Assembly: GCA_018398765.1 (NCBI GenBank)
Contig: JAHBMJ010001807.1
Coordinates: 1 to 21,470, forward strand
Length of the DNA: 21,470 bases
DNA from: Chromera velia
Lineage: Eukaryota > Sar > Chromeraceae
Direction of reading: 5' to 3'
Shown in pieces: positions 13,457 through 21,470 of this stretch. The first letter of the stretch is position 1, and every line of letters begins with the position of its first letter. Made by a program: the position numbers and the translations under genes. Under the pieces are notes generated by a model, which saw only the letters and a list, made by a program, of their open reading frames with translations, was not told where the DNA came from and did no database searches.

Positions 13457-14400
13457 CTGGTGAACATTGTAGGAAATCGGACGCTTGGAAGGAAGGTTAA
13501 GAGGAACGAGGTTCGGGCGGTCATCGGCATGGGCTGGCGATGCACTTAGAAAGAGACGGACGATGGGGGCCGGAAGCCTAAGGCGAGGTTTTTTGCAAAG
13601 GGCTTCCTGGATGGCCGACTCGTTAACACCTACGTCGGAACGCCTTCCATCGCGGGCATCAACACCGTCTGCCTTTTCATTGTGTCCACAGAAATGGAGA
13701 TGGGGGCAGCAGATATGACCGCTGCCTTCTTGATAACAACGCCAAGCGGGTCGGCACGACACTACTCTCTGTGCTGCCTTGAGTCCCTGAGGAGAACCCC
13801 TTCAAGGACATCCCTGACGACAGGTACGAGGAGCTGAGGAGGATGGCGGCTGAGTACGAGCCCGGGGGCACGTACTTGGTGGAGATGGGCCTCTACGGAC
13901 TGCCCTGTGCGGCCCAGCTTTTCGACCATAAGTTGGAGGGGGTGTGCAGCGAGTTGGGGTTCAAGCGCGTCGACACGGCTATCGCAGGCAAGGCTCTCCC
14001 TGAGGGAGGGAGAGCCCAAGCCATCGTCATGAATTGGATAGACGATTTGCTGACTGGAGCCCCACCAAAGGAGCACAAGGCCCTTCAGGAGACCCTCAAC
14101 CAGAGGCTGGGGTTTGGGTCCGTGTGTGTGATTGAGGAGGGATCAGAGAGGAAGTTTTCTGAAGTGGACATCTCCAGAGTCTCCACGGAGGAGATTCACC
14201 TCTCCCAGGTCTCGTACCTCGAGAACACAAACACCGCTCCTCTATGGGAGATTTTGAAAGAGAAACGTCCGAGCAAACCCTGGAAGGGTTTGGACGGCAA
14301 GAGTGCTGAGCCTTCCACTGAGGAGGAGGTCGACAACCAGTATGAGAAGCCGATCCGTGCTAGAGTCGGGACTCTGCAGTGGGGGGTGAGGATGAATCCG
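13457..14400 (+). pseudogene. Reverse transcriptase, copia type, frameshifted
   Basis: In the integrase frame, KARFFAKGF (near 13580) and DMTAAFL (catalytic Asp 13712-13714) match copia RT motifs (KARLVAKGF and DVKTAFL classes). A TAG at 13547-13549 interrupts it. Immediately after AAFL the sensible reading moves to another frame at about 13731, which contains a TGA at 13780-13782. It then continues with EMGLYGLPCAAQLF, the copia ALYGLKQAPRAW block, and NWIDDLL, whose two catalytic Asp (14041-14046) are intact and correspond to the usual YVDDML. The enzyme would copy element RNA into cDNA. One frameshift and two stops in the RT make it non-functional. Confidence 0.9.
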
Positions 14401-15012
14401 CTCCGTGCGGTATGGGGCCACACGGTAGCGCAGTTGATTTCGAAGCCCTCCAGACGCATCTTCAAGACGGTCGTGCGTATCATCAAGATGCTGAAAGGAC
14501 ACCCTAATAAGCGGGTTTTCACAAGCGTGGGGCTCGTGCCCGTCGTGCATGCATACTTCGACGCAGCGTTCAAGTTCGCGACTTACGCTGCACGGTTAGG
14601 TTATGTTGTTAGGATCCTGCACTCGATCGAGCTGCGAGGGGACCTGCGGTCCCTCCTGGAGAACTGGATCACGTGGGCCACCAAAAGGGCGGGAAAGAAG
14701 GTCGGGTCTTCCATCGCCGGGGAGGTGCTCGCCTTTGAGTTTCTTCTCAAGAAGCTCTTCGGCATCGTTGCCCTCGTTAAGGCAATGTGGGGCCTCAAGA
14801 AGGTCCGTGTGATCGTCTACACGGACTCCGGGCCCCTTCACGACCAGTTCAAGTCTGGCAAGGCCCAGACCGATGCGACCATGCAGAGCGTTTTGGAGTG
14901 GTGCATTCAGGAGATGCGTGTCCTTGGGGCAGATCTCCAGTGGATTGCACGATCGAGGAATGTGGCGAACGTGATGACCAAGTATGCACTCTCCGGTGGG
15001 GAGATGGCATGA
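14401..15012 (+). pseudogene. RNase H domain and polyprotein end
   Basis: Continuous with the RT frame, without stops until TGA 15010-15012. It shows a first Asp in HAYFDAAF (14560-14562), a Glu-containing helix (GEVLAFEFLLKK), the VYTDS motif (Asp at 14824-14826), and the terminal copia signature. That signature normally reads A-D-x-(L/M)-T-K but here reads ANVMTK: the last catalytic Asp is Asn (AAC, 14968-14970), explained by one G-to-A change. RNase H removes template RNA during reverse transcription. Length and position match the C-terminus of copia Pol. Confidence 0.85.
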
Positions 15013-18000
15013 ATCCGGCGGCGTGGAACTTCTGGAGAGGAGAGGTGCGGGGCCTTTTCTTTCTCTCTTTTGTGTTATGTTTCTGTTGTCTGCTCTTTCC
15101 CTTCTGTCGTCCCTTTGCAGGTAGGCGTGTACAGGGTTTTTGTTTTTCGCTCAGGGTGGGGACGACTGGGGTTTGGGTTCGGGCATAAAAGGAGCTAGAT
15201 AGGCCAGAGGTACTGTTCATCCCTTTTATCCGTTTCTCTTTCTCGTTAATCTATTCTCCCAGATAGGCGGCTAGATGGGGAGGTGACAAGAAAGAGGGGC
15301 AAGAGACAAGGGGTCTCCTGCTGGGTGGGCGTGGGCTCAGCCAGGCAGGAGAGCAAGAAGAGTTAGGCAGGAAAGCAAGAAAGCCAGAGGAGCAGGTCCT
15401 CTTCCACTGCACCTTTCCGTACACCTCCATAGCCATGCGTGTTTGGTAGTTGTCCTGTTCTGTCTTGTCCTGTTTGTGTTTGTGTTTATTTGTTTGTTTT
15501 CCACACTCTGGTGTAGTTGACGTATATGCCTCTGCATCACGGGCAAAGCACCCAATGCTCGGGCAATACATGAGGCCAAGCAATAGGCGGGCCCAAAATT
15601 CATGTAAACCGAGCATTAAGTTTTGTTTGGGGCAGCTCGGGTGGAACAAACGATCATAGATTACGGTCAATTATGTAGGGTGTATGGGCGGGTGGATCCG
15701 ACGTTCATGAGGAGGCATTACCCTGTCTGTTCACATCCGTTATCCTGCACTCCGTGTTTGGTGCCCGTCTGCATAATAAATCCATGCGCAGGAAACAGAC
15801 GGGCTGTTTACATGGCAAAGGTGAGTGCCCGAAGCACTCAAACAGTCCGATCCCTGTGCGCTTTCCTTCCTCCGTTTTGAGCAGAATGGGCCTGGCCAGA
15901 CCAGTTACTAGGCAGCTTGAAAGAATGCTGTCAGCTGGCATGGGGAGCGTGAAGGATTTTTGTTTGCATCCATTCATGACCTGGCTGCCTGTCTGCGATC
16001 CGTTGTAGTGATGGAGTTGGCATGCTGCCTGACCGACGCTTTGATCTGTACTTTCGTCTCACTCCTTGCAGGGCTTTGCATCACTCCCGAGTGAATCCAC
16101 GGGAGAATGTAGATAGAAAGGGGAGAGGGTGCTCATGGGGAGCATCACGTCTGGCAAGTGGCAGCCTAGGCAGGGAGAAAGACCGCTGTGCGCACACTGA
16201 AACTTTTCGTCTCTTTGTCTCTTTGTCTCTTCTCTCTATGCACAGCGCTTTAGCAGAATCGCAAGGGTGTCCTGCGTTTATGATGAACTATCCCGGTCGG
16301 ATGTGTAACTGCCGTGTAAGAGAGACCTGATCCAAGTGCAGGGGGCATCTTGGGTGAGAATGAGAGCTCAGGTGTGGTCTGGGCGTTTCTTTCCTCTGCC
16401 GGCCTCTCATCCTGCTTGAAGCCTGTCCTCCACTTTGGGAGGTCAGGTTAGGGGTGAGTGTAAGCCCGGGTGTGTTCGGTTCTATAGGTTTGTATTTATG
16501 AAATCCTTTCCCCAGAAGGTCAGGGGAGTGCGTGGTGGCTCTCCTGTGATTTTTAATTATTTTCACAAGGCATGCATGAAGGGGTAGGGGGTGCCTCGGG
16601 GGCACCTTCCTTGAAGTGCAGTTCGGTTTTATATATTTGTTCTCTTTCCCGTATTCTTTTTTGTTTGGATTTCCGCACGGCCAGGGGAAGCTTGTCACAT
16701 CAGAGGGGCGTGCATGGTCGGTGCACGCTGGCCGGGTGTGGGCGTCTTCGGGTTTTCCGTTTTTTAACTCGTTTTCATAGACGGAAAGGAGCTGGGAGGG
16801 AAAAGCCTTCCCGACCTGTCTATGGAGGCAGAGCCCTTTCGCAGTCGTGTTTTCCTTGAGCTGCCGGTTTGCGTTAGGGGGCCCAACCCATTGCCGACCC
16901 GAACTAGAGTAGGGTGGGCACGGCATGCAGAACATTTTCCCTTCCTTTTGTGGTGGTCGGTGGCCATCTAGATATACCGTGGGTCCAAGTGCGTGAAAGA
17001 AGGAAAAAAAAGAATTTCGGGAGAAGGTGGTAAGGATTTTGCTTTTGACAGACCTGCTCGGGGAGAATGGGTCTCTTTGCCAGGGGGCAGGGCATGCTGA
17101 GGCTGTCAAAGGCTCTTGGTTTCCAAAGAACTGCATTTTGGTTTGCATGAGGAATACTTATGTTTTGTTTGCCTTTCTTTCTTATATTTCTTTCGAACGT
17201 TCAGAGCAGGGTCCGTCCGAAGCAGGAAGCATGGCAGGTAGCGCGGGCTCCTACATGCTAGCTGTCTTCGGTTTCCTGCGTGTGGGGCGGAGCTCCATCT
17301 AGAGGCAGATGGGCTGTATGTCCCATGCGTTCGTTAGCATAAGTAGGCATGGGCTGGGGGCCTGTGTTCTTCTGTACTGTTCCTTTTCGCTTTTCTCAGT
17401 GTGGATTCGTTTTATCCCGTTTTTCCAGCCCGGTTGGCTGGTATCTATTTCTCTGTATGCCCTGCACACGCGTGAGCCCGGTGTGCTCTCACTTGTTAAA
17501 GGATAATAAATGACGTCTGGAGAGGACGGCGCGTGAGAGCATGAGAAAAAAGAATGAGGAAAGAAGAGGTAAACGATACATGAGTAATTCTTTTGTGATT
17601 GTACAACAGGAAAAGAAGATAAGGTAAATTGGGGAGCCAGGTGATTAAAGAAAGGTCTTTTATCATGCTTCCCGATTCCCCCTCGTCAGAGGGGGGTGTG
17701 TTGTGCTGCGTGCTCCATAGTCTTTCCTCAGGGGCTCGGGAGGGGGTGTATGAAAGAAAACGATGGTCCTGTTCCTGGTCAGATTCGTGGAGGATGAATT
17801 CCGGTCCCGGCATTTCCATTCGTCCCTTCGCCCCAAGCCAGAGAAAGGAGCGACGCGCACGCAGCGGCCCGTCCACATGGGGTGGCGGGACGACTGCAAC
17901 AGAGGTGTGCATGTTGTGAATTCCATGGTATGGCCCGCATGCACTTTAGCGTAAGAAATACACCCGAGGCACTCACCGTGGTGGTGTGTGCTCCGGGGAC

Positions 18001-18137
18001 TCATAAGGGATTTAAATAGGCCAATGGTACGGTTATGCCATCGGAGGCTTGAGAATTAATTCCGGTCTCGAATTAATTTCCAGACAGTCAGACAGACGTG
18101 CACGGCGGTTACCGTCCGTCTGAATGAGAGACGCGAC
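15013..18137 (+). other. Post-pol region of the retrotransposon, no plus-strand gene seen
   Basis: About 3.1 kb between the pol stop and the 3' LTR. On the plus strand the first 2.4 kb is visibly G+T-rich, with pyrimidine tracts ending in CAG (15061-15120 and 16206-16247) that look like splice acceptors, and AATAAA words at 15775-15780 and 17505-17510. No plus-strand frame exceeds about 100 codons and none resembles an envelope-like protein. A TATA-like CATAAAAGG occurs near 15184. A tandem ~23-bp duplication (AGGCAGGAGAGCAAGAAG type) is at about 15342-15386. Minus-strand open frames exist (the longest 17148 to 16288, 286 codons), but AC-rich strands lack stop codons by composition, so I do not call them genes. 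Confidence 0.6.
18089..18122. repeat. Hairpin just before the 3' LTR
   Basis: CAGACAGACG at 18089-18098 pairs with CGTCCGTCTG at 18113-18122 with one A-C mismatch, around a 14-nt loop. It lies 15 bp before the 3' LTR, where the purine-rich primer for plus-strand synthesis is expected; only the short purine run GAATGAGAGA (18122-18131) is a weak candidate for that primer. Confidence 0.35.
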
Positions 18138-18498
18138 CTAGGGATTGACAGAACTTCATGTATAGGATCTGTACTGTGCCTTATGTCTCTCTGTGGTTCT
18201 CTTGTACTCTGAGTAATGCACGAGGCCACCAGCAGGAGCGTACTGTGGACTGTGGAGGTTCATAGAATCACTGTCTGGTGAAGAGACTGATCAAATATTT
18301 ATTTCGGATTATCTGTATCGGTCTAGACGAGTACGTCACGGAGACGTATTCGCTGTGGTCCTCTAATAGGAGAGGGCTAGGAATTTGGGAATATAGCAGT
18401 TGGAAGATTCCTCTGGATAGGCTAGAGGATAGACACGGGAGGGCCCATAGGATTCCACAGGAGGAATCTCAAAAGAGGTGAGACTCTACTTTTCACTG
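18138..18498 (+). repeat. 3' LTR
   Basis: Gap-free partner of 3767-4127. Seventeen differences: 16 transitions and one T/A transversion (about 4.7%). Its right edge abuts the terminal repeat of another element, starting TAACTCCC. Confidence 0.9.
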
Positions 18499-18500
18499 TA

Positions 18501-18687
18501 ACTCCCAATTTTAAAAAATTGATACCTAGTCTAGTAAAAGAAGTATATGGAGTTTGAAGCTAAAATTTTGTGTACGGGCTAGACAGGGGCTCACTAGTCT
18601 CTAGCCATAGTCATTAGACTCTAATTTATTACTAGGAACAAATTCTATGAACACTTAGAGTTACCTAAAAATTGGGAGTTACCAATT
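18501..18687 (+). repeat. Left terminal inverted repeat
   Basis: 187 bp matching the reverse complement of 20021-20210 with nine substitutions, all transitions, and one 3-bp gap (about 95% identity). Beyond it the words AATTGG, TAGTAC and AATTGGGAGTTAA (to 18765) suggest further, poorly matched inner repeats. Confidence 0.9.
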
Positions 18688-18779
18688 TTTAAATAGGAAT
18701 TTTTTAGGACCGCCGAAAAAAAAATTGGTAGTACAAAAAAAAAAAAAATTGGGAGTTAACTTGAAACTTTTATTTTGTA

Positions 18780-19960
18780 TGTCATAGTGCACTGCTAATG
18801 CAATGCAAAACAGACAGTGGACAGCTCTACACAGGTTGCACGTACCAGTATAAAAAACAAAGCGAAAATCGATCCAATTGACCATGTAAGCCTACCAGAA
18901 TTCATAATCCCTCCATATGCCGGACGGATCTTGACAAGTGTGAAGAAGTCGGCTTTTGCGAGAACCACCTGGAGGTCAAACAGCGGGGTTTCACAGGAAT
19001 TTCCCCTTTATTGTCTCTACTTTTCTTTTCTATCCTGCGGTCTGTTCAACATAATATTTTGTATATCGCAGACGAGGGTAAAGCGAAAAAAGAGCTAGGA
19101 CTTTTTCTTGTTTAGGCAGTGAATGAGAAGAAGCTCTTTCAGATGGAAGAATTGAATTCATTTATGTTTGATTCAGATATATGGTGAAAAACAGGGCTGC
19201 CCCCTATTCAGTGGGTCCAAGGGATTCCAAGAAATAATAGAAAGATTAAATTGGCGGCTGCGGATGTCAGACACATTTTCCCTTGCATGGTTGAGTTCAT
19301 AGAAAAAAGGTGCCCAAACATTTTTGTTGTAGAGAACCCTTCTGCTTGTTCTTTTTACTTACATTCATGGATCTTTTCTACGGTGACAGGTTGAATCATG
19401 AATGAGAAACTTGTAGAGCTGAAGACGGTGATAAAGACTTGGTAAGACCTTTTTTGCAAGTCTTGTGGGTAGGCGGTCCCAAAGACTCATTTCTACTCGT
19501 ACTTCCTGGTGTGGATCCACCGGTTTGGGGGGTTGAATACAGCGAAATGTTACGGCTTTGAATCGTATCATAAGAAGGTTTGCAAACGTTTTATCCTACA
19601 GGGGGGACGTAACGCGGACGTTATTCATATGATCGTTTTATTCTGGAAAATCTGGTTTTTGCATGGTTGTGCAAGAGAAAGAAAGCCATGCAAGCATATT
19701 TTGCCAATGTGTCACGCCAAGAGGGACTTCGAGCATGAATAACATTATGAAACTATATAAAACTTATGGATTTATGAAGTTCTGTGCAGCTTGAACACTG
19801 TTTTATTATAGCGTTCTTTCTTTCCACATATAGTGCAGCTAGGATCTTGAACAAGACTTGCATAAACATGGACTGCCAAGAGCTAGGCTCCAACGGCTAT
19901 AGTCATTCATTCATTCATTCATTCATATTTTACTTTTTAGGAGAAGTTATAAAATTAGTT
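18780..19960. other. Interior of the TIR element, no identified gene
   Basis: AT-rich sequence with only short frames. The best candidate is a plus-strand frame at about 19120-19443 with internal TGA codons near 19183 and 19392. It starts VNEKKLFQMEELNS and has a protein-like composition. The first block faintly recalls the DEKwFy block of mariner transposases, but the Asp is Asn and nothing downstream confirms it. Another frame (19509-19742, 77 codons) has no recognisable feature. A (TCAT)6 microsatellite lies near the right end. This could be a decayed transposase, a captured host fragment, or non-coding. Confidence 0.3.
19903..19926 (+). repeat. (TCAT)6 microsatellite
   Basis: Six perfect tandem copies of TCAT. 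Confidence 0.95.
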
Positions 19961-20020
19961 GTCCAAAAAAAAAAATTGGGTGTTGATTTTCTTAAAAATT
20001 GATAGTTAGTCCTAGAAAAC

Positions 20021-20210
20021 AATTGGTAACTCCCAATTTTTAGGTGACTCTGAGTGTTCATAGAATTTGTTCCTAGTAATGAATTAGAGTCTAATGACTG
20101 TGGCTAGAGACTAGTGAGTCCCTGTCTAGCCCGTACACAAAATTTTAGCTTCAAACTCCATGTACTTCTTTTACTAGACTAGTAGGTACCAATTTTTCAA
20201 AATTAGGAGT
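20021..20210 (-). repeat. Right terminal inverted repeat
   Basis: 190 bp, the inverted partner of 18501-18687. It is followed directly by TA and then CTGGCGG. Confidence 0.9.
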
Positions 20211-20224
20211 TACTGGCGGTAAAA

Positions 20225-20244
20225 AATTGGTAGTACTACCAATT
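20225..20244. repeat. Perfect 20-bp palindrome
   Basis: AATTGGTAGTACTACCAATT equals its own reverse complement. Its left half AATTGGTAGTAC also occurs on the inner side of the left TIR (near 18723), so it probably belongs to a related element nested around the TIR transposon. CAACTCCCAATT follows at about 20260. Confidence 0.85.
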
Positions 20245-21144
20245 CGACGCCCAATTCAACTCCCAATTCATTAGAGTATATTCATTATGACACCATTTCA
20301 AAAAACTGCATGACAGAATGAAAAAAATTGTTGACTAATATTCAAAGTTGAGTACTTAACAGATCGATCTAGTTACAGAGAAATATATTAAAGAGATAGA
20401 CGATTAAAGTTTTGACAATTATTAGTGGAACAACCTAGGGAACGTACAACTTAGTACAACTACTAATACTACTAGTACTAGGAAAGTATGATACACGCTA
20501 GGACTTGAATACATGCAATAGTATCTGGTTCTGCTTCAACTCATTTTTCCTTCAAACACTCCAAGTTTGTCAGAGAAGTTTCTTTTCATTGTTCATGAAG
20601 ATCAATCCTTTCCAAGAGAGGGCCATCGCGGCCAGTCTCCTGGGAAATTGCCTTCCTCAATCGTCATAAAGCAGACTTAGAGAGCTAAAACATCCTATAT
20701 GGAAAACGTTCCGAGTCCAGAAAAACCTCGCAATCAGTCTCATGAACCAAAGCTTCCCTGAGCTTTCCTTTGCCTCCAGTCAGACAGTTCTACTGTGAGC
20801 AGGAACAAGAACCTGAGAACCATGACCAACATCCAATCAAAGCCACGCATGCGAACATGAAAAGAGACGCCAAGAATACCACTTCACGTTGTCAATGAGT
20901 TCGTCAATCATCGTATTGCATGCAGCTTCCTTTTGTCACCTGTGCCCTTCTTCTGCGCTGATATCTCTGTGTTCACTTTGTCTCTCTCTCTTCCCTCTTT
21001 ACACAGCCCCACACTTCTTTTCCCCCTCAAAAGTTGGAATCCCTTGCATTTTTGTGGTCCCTTCAATCAGTCTGCAAAGGGACCTACATGGAAAACAAAG
21101 TCACCTCAATCTCTCTCTCAAACACACCCTCCCCCCTGTAGTAC
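20245..21144. other. Intergenic DNA, no gene recognised
   Basis: AT-rich to about 20520, then mixed. I see no convincing frame, RNA gene or further repeat. The last ~200 bases are probably the 3' untranslated region of the minus-strand gene that follows. Confidence 0.4.
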
Positions 21145-21470
21145 TCAAGCACACATGGCGGTGTGGAGCAGACCCTCCCCACGGGCTCTGTCGAGGAGAG
21201 AGAGGGCCGACCCGGTCCCCCCCCTCTGCACGCCCAGCCATGCCACGGCCTTGTTCACGAACAGTTCCCACACACTCTTCTGAGAGGCGAACCGGCTCTC
21301 CAACACCAAAACCGCCACCACGGTCACGGCCTCGGATTCGGACAGCATCACCCCCCCGAGGGCCGAGCGAACCCTCTGAAGGGCACTCTCGGAGACGCCA
21401 AGGAGCCTCAGCAACTGCAGGCTCACACACAGGACAAAAGGGGTGTGTGAGAGCACGTGTGTCTGGGGGG
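21145..21470 (-). CDS. 3' exon of a host gene, similar to the C-terminal tail of VIT/VWA domain proteins
   Basis: The minus-strand frame is open from the right edge to a TGA at 21147-21145. From about 21414 it encodes an Leu/Val/Ala-rich helical domain. It contains LLRLLGVSESALQRV, then AVTVVAVLVLESRFASQ and VWELFVNKAVAWL. The pattern of a hydrophobic helix ending in (W/V)LE, a short loop, then W-E-L-x(2)-x-K-A-x-x-W-L is what I know from the C-terminal end of proteins carrying VIT and von Willebrand A domains (the VWA5A group). A splice acceptor, CTGCAG after a pyrimidine-rich stretch, lies at about 21420-21415, so the exon probably starts at 21414 with the bases beyond being intron. The coding call is fairly good; the family call is from memory and moderate. 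Confidence 0.5.
   Translation of the reverse strand, partial: PQTHVLSHTPFVLCVSLQLLRLLGVSESALQRVRSALGGVMLSESEAVTVVAVLVLESRFASQKSVWELFVNKAVAWLGVQRGGTGSALSLLDRARGEGLLHTAMCA

Larger units (their letters stand above)
18501..20210. mobile_element. TIR transposon-like element (non-autonomous or decayed), TA target
   Basis: Long inverted repeats (18501-18687 and 20021-20210) flank a ~1.3-kb interior. The ends read ACTCCCAATTTT and its complement, and TA follows the right end (20211-20212) and precedes the left end (18499-18500). TA duplication and ACTCC ends fit the Tc1/mariner superfamily or its MITEs; PIF/Harbinger, with three-base TWA targets, is an alternative. No intact transposase is present. 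The left end touches the retrotransposon's 3' LTR. Confidence 0.7.

Noticed and set aside
16288-17148. A 286-codon minus-strand frame treated as a gene
   Set aside because: The strand is rich in A and C and poor in T and G, which removes stop codons by composition. The translation is rich in His, Pro, Arg and Ser without domain-like pattern. Kept only as a point to check.
17496-17912. A 138-codon minus-strand frame near the 3' LTR
   Set aside because: No domain, overlapping alternative frames on both strands, and a location inside a decayed element.

Overview
The window is eukaryotic genomic DNA dominated by mobile elements. There are no bacterial-style operons. Long intergenic stretches, an LTR retrotransposon, a TIR transposon-like element, a tRNA-like fragment and probable splice sites all point to a nuclear genome, most likely a protist or alga. 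I cannot name the species from sequence alone.

Left flank (1-3766): a short minus-strand open frame runs off the left edge. It is followed by about 1.4 kb without a recognisable gene, then a pair of 197-bp direct repeats (1638-1834 and 2821-3017) whose starts lie 1,183 bp apart. Immediately after the second copy come a degenerate tRNA-like sequence and a decayed ~30-bp tandem repeat array.

Centre (3767-18498): one very large Ty1/copia-order retrotransposon of about 14.7 kb. Its LTRs are 361 bp and differ at 17 sites, 16 of them transitions. A single plus-strand frame can be followed for about 9.5 kb through gag-like, zinc-knuckle/RGG, protease-like and integrase regions, an unusually long unassigned linker, and the start of reverse transcriptase. 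After one frameshift near 13731 it continues in another frame through the RT active site and RNase H to 15012. The frame is broken by about 16 stop codons and several key residues are altered, so this copy is dead. About 3.1 kb of non-coding-looking DNA separates pol from the 3' LTR.

Right flank (18499-21470): directly abutting the 3' LTR is a 1.7-kb element with ~190-bp terminal inverted repeats and a TA target, apparently the older insertion that the retrotransposon landed on. About 0.9 kb of AT-rich DNA follows, then the minus-strand 3' end of a host gene. That last exon resembles the C-terminal tail of VIT/von Willebrand A domain proteins.

A common thread is decay by transition mutations. 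Three unrelated repeat pairs differ almost only by transitions, and nearly all the stop codons in the polyprotein could come from one C-to-T or G-to-A change. The least explained parts are the ~1,280-codon segment between integrase and RT and the 3.1-kb region after pol.
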